The translations under genes were made by a program, and so were the position numbers. DNA of 64,000 nucleotides from Serratia marcescens (GTDB lineage: Bacteria > Pseudomonadota > Gammaproteobacteria > Enterobacterales > Enterobacteriaceae): assembly GCF_029846115.1 (NCBI RefSeq), contig NZ_JARVZZ010000001.1, positions 4,836,001-4,900,000 on the forward strand. Reading direction: 5' to 3'. Positions 9,734-17,207 of this stretch are shown in pieces. Below the pieces are notes generated by a model. The model made no database searches. It was not told the DNA's origin and was given only the letters and a program-made list of their open reading frames with translations. The number at the start of each line of letters is the position of its first letter. Positions within the stretch are counted from its first letter, which is position 1.

Positions 9734-9756
9734 TGCTGAAAGAAAGCCAACGCGTC

Positions 9757-9783
9757 GCAACTTGAAAGATGAAGGGTATAAAG
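9757..9783 (+). promoter_or_regulatory. Possible sigma-E promoter of bamE
   Basis: GCAACTT, 15 bp, then TAAAG loosely resembles the sigma-E consensus (GGAACTT, then TCAAA). Outer-membrane assembly genes are often in the sigma-E regulon. The match is weak at -10. Confidence 0.25.
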
Positions 9784-9846
9784 GTTTCCAACTGCCGCAA
9801 GGTCTATTATCATCGGCATCCTATGCCCTAAAGGAATGTGATTACT

Positions 9847-10185
9847 ATGCGCTGTAAAACGCTGACTGCCGCCGCTGTAGTTTTTGTGATGCTGACTGCA
9901 GGCTGTTCTACTTTTGAAAAGGTGGTTTATCGTCCTGACATCAACCAGGGGAACTACCTGACGTCGACCGACGTGGCGAAAATTCAGAAAGGGATGACCC
10001 AGCAACAGGTCGCTTACACATTGGGCACCCCAATGCTGCAAGACCCGTTCGGGACTCAGACGTGGTTCTATGTGTTCCGTCAGCAGCCTGGCCATGAAGA
10101 CATCACCCAGCAGACGCTGACGCTGACCTTCGACAGCGCAGGCGTGTTGACCGATATCCAGAACAAACCGGCGCTGACCAAGTAA
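9847..10185 (+). CDS. bamE: Outer membrane protein assembly factor BamE
   Basis: BamE (SmpA) is a small lipoprotein of the BAM complex that inserts beta-barrel proteins into the outer membrane. It has 112 residues. The lipoprotein signal ends in LTAGC (Cys near residue 19). The conserved surface motif [13 protein letters not shown] follows, then [15 protein letters not shown] and TWFYVFRQ of the SmpA/OmlA fold. A GTG at 9838 is in frame, but the ATG at 9847 matches E. coli MRCKTLTAA. Confidence 0.95.
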   Translation: MRCKTLTAAAVVFVMLTAGCSTFEKVVYRPDINQGNYLTSTDVAKIQKGMTQQQVAYTLGTPMLQDPFGTQTWFYVFRQQPGHEDITQQTLTLTFDSAGVLTDIQNKPALTK

Positions 10186-10280
10186 TCGGTGCCGCCCGCC
10201 CTTCCGGCCCATGAGGGGGCATGATGTTCCTCATGACAGTCGCAGGCTGCAACGCGGAAGAGGAAATCAGTTTCAGATAA

Positions 10281-10313
10281 AAAATAAGGCGCTATAAGCG
10301 CCTTATTTTTTTG
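10281..10313 (+). terminator. Terminator after bamE
   Basis: AATAAGGCGC-TATAA-GCGCCTTATT is followed by a run of T. It overlaps the end of ratB on the other strand, so it serves bamE best. Confidence 0.8.
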
Positions 10314-10587
10314 CCTTTTCTGCCCGTTGCCGGCGCAGCTCTTTCGGATCGGCTATCAGCGGCCGGTAGATCTCCACCCGGTCGCCGTCGTTCAGCGTAT
10401 CGCCCAGCTTGGCCGGGCGGCTGTAGATACCGATTTTGTTGCTCTTGAGATCGATATCCTGGCGCAGCTCCAGCAGGCCCGAAGCCTGGATCGCCTGCTC
10501 GACGCTGCTGCCCTCGGCCAGCTTCACCTTGCGCAGGTACTGACGCTCCGGCAAGGCGTACACCACCTCGACCTGGATGTCAGACAC
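10303..10587 (-). CDS. ratB: RnfH family ubiquitin-fold protein (RatB)
   Basis: This 94-residue protein of the RnfH/YfjF family begins at a GTG whose frame overlaps the end of ratA by 8 bases. The sequence [23 protein letters not shown] shows the beta-grasp start, and [19 protein letters not shown] is the conserved C-terminal motif. The tail is basic ([10 protein letters not shown]). Its biochemical role is unknown. It was first named as a possible antitoxin partner of RatA, but that pairing is not well supported. Confidence 0.88.
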   Translation of the reverse strand: MSDIQVEVVYALPERQYLRKVKLAEGSSVEQAIQASGLLELRQDIDLKSNKIGIYSRPAKLGDTLNDGDRVEIYRPLIADPKELRRQRAEKAKK

Positions 10588-11014
10588 TGTAGACCTCTTT
10601 CGCCCGCTGGGTGAATGCCTGCACCATGCTGCCCGCCAGCTCTTTGAACACCTTGCCGAACGCCAGCTCAATCAGTTTGTTGGTGAACTCGAAGTCCAGG
10701 TGCAGCTCCACCTTGCAGGCCTCTTCGCTCAGCGGCGTGAACTGCCAGCCGCCCATCAGCTTGCGGAACGGACCATCGACCAGCTGCATATTGATGCTCT
10801 GGTTATCCAGCAGCGTATTGCGCGTGGTGAAGGTCTTGCTGATACCGGCCTTGGCGACGTCCACCGCGGCGGTCATTTCGTTGGAGGTAGCGTTAAGCAC
10901 CCGGCTGCCGGTGCAGCCTGGCAGAAAATCGGGATAAGAATGAACATCGTTAACCAACTGATACATCTGCTCGGCGCTGAACGGCACTAATGCAGACCGA
11001 CTGATCTGGGGCAT
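10580..11014 (-). CDS. ratA: Ribosome association toxin RatA / START-domain protein
   Basis: RatA (YfjG) is a START/SRPBCC fold protein. The E. coli protein was reported to bind 50S subunits and block 70S formation; related proteins (Coq10) bind ubiquinone. The ATG at 11014, with ACAGGAAA upstream, gives 144 residues beginning [18 protein letters not shown]. Conserved blocks are [14 protein letters not shown] and [14 protein letters not shown]. The gene is divergent from smpB and coupled to ratB. Confidence 0.92.
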   Translation of the reverse strand: MPQISRSALVPFSAEQMYQLVNDVHSYPDFLPGCTGSRVLNATSNEMTAAVDVAKAGISKTFTTRNTLLDNQSINMQLVDGPFRKLMGGWQFTPLSEEACKVELHLDFEFTNKLIELAFGKVFKELAGSMVQAFTQRAKEVYSV

Positions 11015-11160
11015 ATCATTTCCTGTGAGACATAAAACGTACAGATAATACCATTTATCTGGCGGCAAACAAAAAATCTGCTAAGGGATGGGGGCGCCAA
11101 AAATGCGAAAAATTGCGCAGGTGCTGAACGGGAAAGGATTTCTTTCGCTGAAGCATCCAG

Positions 11161-11166
11161 TATAAT
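11161..11166 (+). promoter_or_regulatory. -10 box very close to the smpB start codon
   Basis: A perfect TATAAT ends 9 bases before the smpB ATG. If used, transcription would start about 3 bases before the ATG, giving a nearly leaderless mRNA. The -35 region is poor. Confidence 0.4.
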
Positions 11167-11175
11167 GAACGCACT

Positions 11176-11658
11176 ATGACAAAGAAAAAAGCACACAAAC
11201 CCGGTTCCGCCACCATTGCTCAAAACAAGCGCGCGCGTTTCGAATACTTCATTGAAGAAGAGTTCGAGGCGGGCCTGTCGCTGCAAGGGTGGGAAGTTAA
11301 ATCGCTGCGTGCAGGCAAAGCCAACCTCAGCGACAGCTACGTGACGTTCCGTGACGGTGAAGCCTATCTGTTTGGCGCCACCATCACCCCGCTCAACGTG
11401 GCTTCGTCGCATGTGGTGTGCGATCCGACGCGTACCCGTAAACTGCTGCTGAAACGACGCGAGCTGGATACCCTGCTCGGCCGCGTCAACCGCGATGGCT
11501 ACACCGTGGTGGCCTTGTCCCTGTATTGGAAAAATGCCTGGAGCAAGATCAAGATCGGCGTAGCCAAAGGCAAGAAAGAGCACGACAAACGCGATGACAT
11601 CAAAGATCGCGAATGGCAGACGGCGAAAGCCCGTATCATGAAGCACGCCAATCGTTAA
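11176..11658 (+). CDS. smpB: SsrA-binding protein SmpB
   Basis: SmpB binds tmRNA and brings it to stalled ribosomes in trans-translation. The protein is 160 residues with the family signatures [24 protein letters not shown] and [13 protein letters not shown]. Its basic C-terminal tail ([17 protein letters not shown]) inserts into the empty mRNA channel. No Shine-Dalgarno sequence is evident before the ATG, and the same start is used in E. coli. The ssrA gene follows within 50 bases. Confidence 0.96.
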   Translation: MTKKKAHKPGSATIAQNKRARFEYFIEEEFEAGLSLQGWEVKSLRAGKANLSDSYVTFRDGEAYLFGATITPLNVASSHVVCDPTRTRKLLLKRRELDTLLGRVNRDGYTVVALSLYWKNAWSKIKIGVAKGKKEHDKRDDIKDREWQTAKARIMKHANR

Positions 11659-11684
11659 GCCGCTGGCTTATCGAAGTAAACTTC

Positions 11685-11693
11685 TGGTATACT
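11685..11693 (+). promoter_or_regulatory. Extended -10 promoter of ssrA
   Basis: TGGTATACT is an extended -10 element 15 bases upstream of the mature tmRNA 5' end, consistent with a short precursor trimmed by RNase P. Confidence 0.65.
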
Positions 11694-11707
11694 GCACAAA
11701 GTTACTT

Positions 11708-12071
11708 GGGGCTGATTCTGGATTCGACGGGATTTGCGAAGCCCTAGGAGCATGCCGAGGGGCGGTTGGCCTCGTAAAAAGCCGCAAAAAAATAGTCGCA
11801 AACGACGAAAACTACGCTTTAGCAGCTTAATACCCTGCTTAGAGCCCTCTCTCCCTAGCCTCCGCTCTTAGGACGGGGATCAAGAGAGGTCAAACCCAAA
11901 AGAGATCGCGTGGATGTCCTGCCTGGGGCTGAAGCGTTAAACTCAATCAGGCTAGTCTGTCAGTAGCGTGTCCATCCGCAGCTGGCCGGCGAATGTAAAG
12001 ATTGGACTAAGCATGTAGTGCCGACGGTGTAGTAATTTCGGACGGGGGTTCAAATCCCCCCAGCTCCACCA
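11708..12071 (+). ncRNA. ssrA: Transfer-messenger RNA (tmRNA)
   Basis: The 364-nt tmRNA starts GGGGCTGATTCTGG and ends CAGCTCCACCA, which form the alanine-tRNA-like domain. The tag reading frame at 11798-11830 encodes ANDENYALAA and stops at TAA; a GCA resume codon starts it. The T-arm GGTTCAAATC lies near the 3' end. The sequence is nearly identical to E. coli ssrA through the tag and first pseudoknots. Its 3' end is a common integration site for islands, and an AT-richer cassette follows. Confidence 0.98.
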
Positions 12072-12410
12072 AATACGTCGCCAGTGAACCAGATAGACCC
12101 GGCGATAATAGCGAAAAAGCCCACAACTTCGGTTGCGGGCTTTTTTGTTTTTGTATTTGTCCGAGAATACCTAATTAAATCCGGAGAAAGAGTGTCCGCT
12201 CGAACCAGTGTGGGATGGGGCCAATGATTAAGAGTATGATGAGCAGCCTGCCTAATCGGGCCCCCCCCACTAACGACACAGTTTCCCAGGCGGCTCCGCA
12301 CAGATCCAGTAAAGAAACAGGCCCGCGAGAGCTTTGGGAATACAGTAGGTGAAGTAATGGACACAGTGGAATCTTTGTAATGGCGACAAGAAAATTACGT
12401 CGCCACTTTG
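12072..12410. other. Spacer between ssrA and the accessory cassette
   Basis: Apart from the ssrA terminator, this stretch holds a run of eight C at 12261-12268 and a stem TGGCGAC/GTCGCCA (12381-12405, loop 11) just after the 74-aa gene, a weak terminator candidate. Overlapping minus-strand frames (for example 12175-12432) look non-coding. It is probably the left end of the cassette. Confidence 0.5.
12119..12146 (+). terminator. Terminator after ssrA
   Basis: GCCCACAAC-TTCG-GTTGCGGGC (one mismatch) is followed by six T. It is also preceded by an A-run. Confidence 0.85.
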
Positions 12411-12635
12411 TTACCGCTCCCCACGCAGCCATGCAATCGCCAGGGTGATTAGATAGCCGGCAACGAAGAAACCAACAAAGCCAGCAACCTTCATCACTGC
12501 CCCATCAAGTAAGAACAGCGACATGAAAGCAGCAATCGCGCAAACGCCGGTTACTATCGCTTCCAAAGCATGCGAAGCACCTAACCCTATATACTTAGTG
12601 AGTTTTCTGGTTAGAGAGGATTTTGCAGAGTTCAT
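12411..12635 (-). CDS. Small two-helix membrane protein, possible immunity protein
   Basis: I do not recognise this 74-residue protein. A basic N-terminus (KSSLTRKLTK) precedes two predicted membrane helices (about residues 24-43 and 48-69), and the tail is RGER. The start has AAAGG about 9 bases upstream and lies 41 bases inside the preceding 215-aa gene, so the two are probably translationally coupled. A small polytopic protein overlapping the end of a membrane-active protein gene fits an immunity protein, as for pore-forming effectors. A phage holin-like or accessory role is an alternative. Confidence 0.6.
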   Translation of the reverse strand: MNSAKSSLTRKLTKYIGLGASHALEAIVTGVCAIAAFMSLFLLDGAVMKVAGFVGFFVAGYLITLAIAWLRGER

Positions 12636-13242
12636 TCTGAATACCTTTACAAAGCATAGGGTGGCTGTTAATGAATTGGAGATACGGCTCTAGTTGTTCC
12701 TCAACCAAGAAATATGCCATATCTAAATTTAACGCCGACACCTTCCGGAATGTTTGAGGAAACTTAACTTGCATTCGTCGGGATGCTTGGGCTGCCTCTT
12801 CGATAAGTCCCTGTAACATTACAAGGTTGAGAGTGAACGAAGCGCCAAAGCGTACAAATTGTTTATACGCTAATGCAGAGGTCGCTTTCCTTAGCATCAT
12901 GTGAGCCGCAAATTGCGCCAATGCAAATTGGCCTCCAGTTCGTCCACCAAGACGACCGACACCATAGGCTAGTTTATTATTGATGGACTCTTTGCCGCTA
13001 GCGTCTAGTTTCTGATAGAAATCAGTGATCACAATAGTAATCAGGCGTCGTAAGGGTTCTTCACTGTTACCCATCGACTTAACCATACGGGCGAAACGTT
13101 CTGTTTCTTCTTGGTTTCTAGTTTTGAGGTTGCTACCAGCCAATCCAGCTCCTTGCCAAGTGCGAACGACGCCATGATACATCCCGCTGGGTATAGTCGA
13201 AATTCCATCCAAAATTCCATGTGCAATTTGCTTTGCGTCCAT
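12595..13242 (-). CDS. Unrecognised 215-aa protein, candidate membrane-targeting toxin
   Basis: The ATG follows a good AAGGAAAGTGA site. The N-terminal third is polar (GAGLAGSNLK, then NQEETERFARMVK). Residues 92-150 are glycine-rich and amphipathic or hydrophobic (YGVGRLGGRTGGQFALAQFA, then FGASFTLNLVMLQGLI), and the C-terminal part is helical and mixed in charge. There is no signal peptide. Size, amphipathic core and a coupled small membrane gene resemble Ssp6/Sip6-type type VI secretion pore effectors known in S. marcescens, but homology cannot be shown here. Codon use and base composition are AT-richer than the flanks, suggesting transfer next to ssrA. Confidence 0.7.
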   Translation of the reverse strand: MDAKQIAHGILDGISTIPSGMYHGVVRTWQGAGLAGSNLKTRNQEETERFARMVKSMGNSEEPLRRLITIVITDFYQKLDASGKESINNKLAYGVGRLGGRTGGQFALAQFAAHMMLRKATSALAYKQFVRFGASFTLNLVMLQGLIEEAAQASRRMQVKFPQTFRKVSALNLDMAYFLVEEQLEPYLQFINSHPMLCKGIQNELCKILSNQKTH

Positions 13243-13260
13243 TCACTTTCCTTGAGCAAA

Positions 13261-13425
13261 ATGTGCCCAGCTCAGAGAATAACCAAACCAGAACGCGATT
13301 ACGAATTCACGCATTTTTCAGTTTGGGAGTACGCCAAAGTCCCAGGCTTGGCACGGCCCGATGGGGTATTTTATAGAAGAGCAGAACTGAAAAAACTTTC
13401 TGAACAAAATTGCGCAAATGGATAG
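13261..13425 (+). CDS. Doubtful 54-aa reading frame in accessory cassette
   Basis: An ATG frame gives a hydrophilic peptide containing FSVWEYAKVPGLARPDGVFY and ending NCANG. I do not recognise it, there is no clear ribosome binding site, and it runs opposite to the adjacent cassette genes. The composition looks more protein-like than random, so it may be a remnant of a phage or island gene. Confidence 0.25.
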   Translation: MCPAQRITKPERDYEFTHFSVWEYAKVPGLARPDGVFYRRAELKKLSEQNCANG

Positions 13426-13446
13426 GATACAGTACTGAAATATCAA
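13419..13446 (-). promoter_or_regulatory. Possible promoter of the 215-aa/74-aa gene pair
   Basis: On the minus strand TTGATA, 16 bp, then TATCCA fits a sigma-70 promoter. It would give a leader of about 170 nt before the 215-aa gene. Confidence 0.3.
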
Positions 13447-13565
13447 CCAATACATTGATTTATATATTTTTATTTCAAGCTTATTCAAACGTCATCGTTC
13501 GCTTACTTTCAGTGGAAATTGCCTATCCAGTGAGATAATACGTGCTTAAGCCCCATTCCCAAATA

Positions 13566-13591
13566 TCCGGCATGCCCGCAGGCATGCCGGA
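13566..13591 (-). terminator. Terminator after the PepSY gene
   Basis: A perfect 11-bp stem TCCGGCATGCC/GGCATGCCGGA with a 4-base loop lies 6 bases after the stop. The minus-strand tail is TATTTGG, so it is moderately T-rich. Confidence 0.7.
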
Positions 13592-13597
13592 CGCCCC

Positions 13598-15259
13598 TCA
13601 CCGCCCCTCTTTCTCCCCCAGGAAGAAATACCACAGCGGAATGGAAAGCAGCAGGGTGAACACCAGCGTATACAGCAGCACCATCAGGCTCTGCATGATC
13701 ACCATCTGGGCGCTCCAGGCGCCGATCGGCAGCTGGAATTGCTCGACGGTGCCGCCGAGGATCGCTCGGCCCATCACGCAGCCAACCGCCACCGCCACCG
13801 TCGCCACCGCCGCGCGGAACTTGCGCACTTCGGCGCGGCGGGCGGCCGCTTCCGGCGTTTCGTCCCGGTGGCCCTGCCGTTGGCCGCGCCAACGCCACAC
13901 GTCCACCAGCAGCAACGCCGCGAGGCTCACGCCCATCACCGGCAGGCAATACCCCAGTGCGGAAGCCACCAGCAGCGTGACGGTTCGCGCCGGCAGGGAA
14001 AGCGCCAGCCAGGCGGCAATCAGCGTATGCACCGGATGCTGCGCCCCCGCCGCCGGGCGGCGGATCCACCACATGCGGTAACCCAACGCGATCATCAAGC
14101 ACAGCCCAAGGCCGAACGCCGCCAGCAGCAGCTGATTCGGCAAGCCGAACAGAATGCCCATGTGGGCGTCGATGCCCCAGCGGGTCAGTTTGGCGATGAG
14201 CGGGAAGGTGTCGAACCGCACCTGGTCGACGACGGCGAAGCTTTGCGGCGCGATGGCAACCGCGTCCACCTGTGTCGGCCAGCTGCGATCCACTTCGGTC
14301 ACCGTCCAGGCTTTGCCCTCGCCTTTCGGCTGGCGCAGCTCGACCTTGGCGGCATCTATTCCGGCGGCGCGCGCGGCGTGCAGCGCCCGATCCCAATCAC
14401 CGTTCAACGCATTGGCCTGCGCGGCAGGGCCCATCTTCATGCCCGGCATCATCCCGCGGTGCTCGGCGTGCGGATCGGCCGGCGTCTGCGGCGCATCGGC
14501 CTGCAGGCTGGTGTTGACCTGCGGCGTCAGCCAGCCCAGGTTGGCCCGCAGCGCGTCGATGTTGCCGCCGGCCCACTGCGACCAGGTCAGCCCAGTAGCC
14601 GAGAAGAACAGCAGCCCGGCCAGCAGCGCCACGCCCAGCGTGATATGCCAATGGCGGCTGGCGGCGAAGCCCCCTTTCGCCCTTTTCAGCTTGCGCTTCG
14701 GCCGCGTCGCCAGCCACAGCGCCACGCCGCCCAGCGCGGCCACCCACAGCCAGGAGGCCGCCAGCTCGCTGTAGTTGCGCCCCAGATCGCCAAGCAGCAG
14801 GCTGCTGTGCAGCTTGTCCAGCCAGGTGCGCAGCGGCAGCACGCCGGAGGTGCCGTACACCGTCATATCGCCCTTGATCGCCAGGGTATAAGGATCGACA
14901 AACAGCGCGCGCGACTCGGAAGCGCCCAGATCGGCGCCCGCGAACTGTACGCGCGTGGTGTCCATTGCGCCGGGTGCCGGGCGCACGGCGTAAATACGCG
15001 CCTCGTCACCCGCCGCGCGGCGGGCGGCGGCGATCTGGTCAGCCAGCGATCTCGCCTGCCCGTGCGGTTCGGTGAAAAGCGCATCGTGATACAGCGCCTC
15101 TTCAAGCTGCGGGGTCAACACATACAGCGTGCCGGTCAATGCAGCGACCAGAATAAAAGGAGCGACCAGCAGGCCGATATAAAAATGCAGCCGTCTGATC
15201 AGGTTCAGCATTGCGCCACGCGGCGATGCGGCAGGTGGAGTTTTGGTTATTGAAGACAT
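13598..15259 (-). CDS. PepSY-domain inner membrane protein (metal/siderophore-linked)
   Basis: This 553-residue PepSY-associated membrane protein begins with the family motif RRLHFYIGLLVAPFILVAAL (first membrane helix). A periplasmic PepSY region follows, then further helices near residues 165-185, 205-225 and 370-395, a second PepSY segment, and several C-terminal helices. A Met/His-rich patch, HAEHRGMMPGMKMGP, lies in the large periplasmic loop and could bind copper. Related proteins are reductases or uptake factors near TonB systems and copper genes. The downstream partner of a DUF2946 gene, it probably forms an operon with it. Substrate unknown. Confidence 0.85.
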   Translation of the reverse strand: MSSITKTPPAASPRGAMLNLIRRLHFYIGLLVAPFILVAALTGTLYVLTPQLEEALYHDALFTEPHGQARSLADQIAAARRAAGDEARIYAVRPAPGAMDTTRVQFAGADLGASESRALFVDPYTLAIKGDMTVYGTSGVLPLRTWLDKLHSSLLLGDLGRNYSELAASWLWVAALGGVALWLATRPKRKLKRAKGGFAASRHWHITLGVALLAGLLFFSATGLTWSQWAGGNIDALRANLGWLTPQVNTSLQADAPQTPADPHAEHRGMMPGMKMGPAAQANALNGDWDRALHAARAAGIDAAKVELRQPKGEGKAWTVTEVDRSWPTQVDAVAIAPQSFAVVDQVRFDTFPLIAKLTRWGIDAHMGILFGLPNQLLLAAFGLGLCLMIALGYRMWWIRRPAAGAQHPVHTLIAAWLALSLPARTVTLLVASALGYCLPVMGVSLAALLLVDVWRWRGQRQGHRDETPEAAARRAEVRKFRAAVATVAVAVGCVMGRAILGGTVEQFQLPIGAWSAQMVIMQSLMVLLYTLVFTLLLSIPLWYFFLGEKEGR

Positions 15260-15330
15260 GGCCTTTCTCGTTTTTCAAACTGTGCGCGCAGGCAAACCGT
15301 CCGCAGCGATACGGACGGCGTTACCCATGA

Positions 15331-15747
15331 TCAAGCAATAGGGAAAAACGGTTGGCCGGGTGGCCCGCGCGGGCTCGGCCGCAGAGTCAGGCGCCGAATG
15401 GGCGGAGAAACGATGCGCGGCGCGCAAGGCAGGCGCGCGATGCGCGTCATCAGCCACAGCAGCGGGACGAATGTCCACAGTAGCAGCGGCACGTGGATCA
15501 GCAGCTCGCAATAGCCGCAGAAAATCATCGCCGCAGGATCCATGCCGTGGTGGCCGGCATGCTCGGCGGCGGGCATCGCCATCGCGTGCATGTCGTGCGG
15601 CATAGCGACGTCCGGTTGCGCCATGCCGCCCATCATCGGGTGGTGCATCAGCGATTTCGACACCACCGGCGCCACAAACAGCAACAGCACCGCCATAATG
15701 GCGATGCAGGCGGTAAAGCGTTGCTGTAGCTGGCGTGGCACTCTCAT
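15331..15747 (-). CDS. DUF2946 family protein, Met/His-rich
   Basis: This 138-residue protein has an N-terminal membrane helix (about 11-30, FTACIAIMAVLLLFVAPVVS) and a His/Met-rich loop (MHHPMMGGM, MPHDMHAMAM, AEHAGHHGMD). The conserved CGYCELLIH and a second helix (VPLLLWTFVPLLWL) follow. DUF2946 members often sit with copper-uptake or TonB genes. The CxxC and the His/Met clusters suggest copper binding in the periplasm; this is inference. It lies 70 bases upstream of the PepSY gene on the same strand. Confidence 0.8.
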   Translation of the reverse strand: MRVPRQLQQRFTACIAIMAVLLLFVAPVVSKSLMHHPMMGGMAQPDVAMPHDMHAMAMPAAEHAGHHGMDPAAMIFCGYCELLIHVPLLLWTFVPLLWLMTRIARLPCAPRIVSPPIRRLTLRPSPRGPPGQPFFPIA

Positions 15748-15859
15748 CGCGGCGGCGAATTAACCCGGTCGGTGGCGAACAAGCGGCCAGTGTAACCCGC
15801 GATGCGCGATGAGGTGAAAGAAAAGTCAGATTTGTCTTAATCGTCCCCGGCGGCGGCGA

Positions 15860-16318
15860 TCACAGCACCCGCGAATAGACCCGCGAGGCCTCGCCCCAGG
15901 GGTGATACCCGAGCCCGTTGTAAACGAAGCCGCTGCGCTCGTAGTAGCCTTCCAGATCGGTGCACAGGTGCAGCTGCGGGAAGCCCAACCGGCAGGTTTC
16001 CGCCGCCACATGCTCAATCAGTTTGGCGCCGCAGCCCTGGCCGCGCTGCGTTTCCTCTACGTAGAGCGCACACAGCCAGGGATACAGTTCCCCACGGCTG
16101 ATAAAGTCATTGGTGATGAGCCCCGCGCAGCCGAGGACCTGGTCATTTTCCATCAGCAGGTACCACTGCGGCAGCGGGTTGGCGGCGCCAAGGCTGCGGT
16201 TGATGGCGTCTTCATACATCATCAGCGTTTCTGGCGTGGCCCAGTGCCGCTGAAAATACGCAATGGCGCGCGGCGCCAGCTCGGGCGCTTGTCGCACCGA
16301 AATCATGTCCATCGTCAT
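15860..16318 (-). CDS. GNAT family N-acetyltransferase
   Basis: This single-domain GNAT has 152 residues. The acetyl-CoA binding region is LCALYVEETQRGQGCGAKLI (V-x4-RGQGxGxxL). It ends with the family-like LHLCTDLEGYYERSGFVYNG. Three in-frame ATG codons lie at 16318, 16312 and 16306; the first follows GGGA. The substrate is unknown. It is divergent from the methyltransferase gene. Confidence 0.85.
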   Translation of the reverse strand: MTMDMISVRQAPELAPRAIAYFQRHWATPETLMMYEDAINRSLGAANPLPQWYLLMENDQVLGCAGLITNDFISRGELYPWLCALYVEETQRGQGCGAKLIEHVAAETCRLGFPQLHLCTDLEGYYERSGFVYNGLGYHPWGEASRVYSRVL

Positions 16319-16410
16319 TCCCGTTATTCATGTTGTCAGCGTAGAATTATGCAGCAATATGCACGGTATGGCAGCGGCATTCCGCCGCCGTCATTCACTA
16401 AGGAGTCTTC

Positions 16411-17145
16411 ATGACGCAAAACATCTATGACAATCAGGCCTTCTTCGACGGCTACGCGCAGCTCAGCCGCTCGCGGCACGGCCTGGACGGCGCGCCGGAA
16501 TGGCCCGCCATCCGCCGCATCCTGCCGGATTTGCAGGGCAAAAGCGTGGTCGATCTCGGCTGCGGCTACGGCTGGTTTTGCCGCAGCGCGCGCGAACAGG
16601 GCGCCGCCGACGTGCTGGGGCTGGACGTCTCGGAAAAAATGCTGGCCAAGGCGCGAGAGATGACCGCCGACGCGGGCATCGAGTACCGTCGGCAGGATTT
16701 GGCGCAGCTGCAGCTGCCGCCGGAAAGTTACGATCTGGTCTACAGCTCGCTGACGCTGCACTACCTCGAGGATCTGGCCGCCCTGTTCGCCACGGTTTAC
16801 GCCGCGCTGAAACCCGGCGGGCAGTTCATCTTCACCGCCGAGCACCCGATCTACACCGCCCCGGCGCAGCAGGGCTGGCTGACCGACGGCAACGGGCAGA
16901 AATCCTGGCCGGTGAACGGCTACCAGCGAGAAGGCCAGCGCGTTTCCAACTGGCTGGCGGAAGGTGTCATCAAGCAGCACCGCACGCTCGGCGACTATAT
17001 CAACCCGCTGGCGCAGCAAGGCTTTATCATCCAGCATTTGAACGAATGGGGCCCCAGCACGCAGCAAATCGCCGCTAATCCGGCGCTGGACGAAGAGCAG
17101 GAGCGCCCGATGATCTTCATTCTCGCCGCCCGCAAACCCGCCTGA
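16411..17145 (+). CDS. Class I SAM-dependent methyltransferase
   Basis: This 244-residue methyltransferase follows an AAGGAG site. The SAM motif I is VVDLGCGYGWFCRSAREQG, followed by VLGLDVSEKML and the motif IV/post region SYDLVYSSLTLHYLEDL and LKPGGQFIFTAEHPI. It resembles the methyltransferase-11/UbiE-like group that acts on small molecules. The substrate cannot be told from sequence. It stands alone between two acetyltransferase genes. Confidence 0.88.
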   Translation: MTQNIYDNQAFFDGYAQLSRSRHGLDGAPEWPAIRRILPDLQGKSVVDLGCGYGWFCRSAREQGAADVLGLDVSEKMLAKAREMTADAGIEYRRQDLAQLQLPPESYDLVYSSLTLHYLEDLAALFATVYAALKPGGQFIFTAEHPIYTAPAQQGWLTDGNGQKSWPVNGYQREGQRVSNWLAEGVIKQHRTLGDYINPLAQQGFIIQHLNEWGPSTQQIAANPALDEEQERPMIFILAARKPA

Positions 17146-17207
17146 TTAATCCGCAGTAAACCGTTCACATCACTACAGTTGGGGAGGCCGCCTCCCCCCA
17201 ACGGCTA

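Larger units (their letters stand above)
13243..13597. other. AT-rich right end of the ssrA-linked cassette
   Basis: This holds a doubtful plus-strand 54-codon frame (13261-13425), a possible minus-strand promoter (13419-13446), a very AT-rich stretch (13440-13500), and the terminator of the PepSY gene (13566-13591). The change back to G+C-rich sequence falls near 13540. Confidence 0.55.

Noticed and set aside
9838..9846. GTG at 9838 as bamE start
   Set aside because: The ATG at 9847 gives the conserved MRCKTLTAA start and a normal lipoprotein signal.
10303..11014. RatA/RatB as a toxin-antitoxin pair
   Set aside because: RatA acts on ribosomes in a published E. coli study, but RatB is not shown to be its antitoxin. 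The pair is part of the conserved housekeeping cluster.
12074..12405. 10-bp direct repeat TACGTCGCCA at 12074-12083 and 12396-12405, as att sites of an island at ssrA
   Set aside because: The repeat is short, does not include the ssrA 3' end, and the second copy lies inside the cassette rather than at its right edge. No integrase gene is present.
12175..12432. Minus-strand frame of 85 codons after the 74-aa gene
   Set aside because: It overlaps the start of the coding region of the 74-aa gene and the ssrA terminator side, with Trp- and Leu-rich low-quality sequence and no ribosome binding site.
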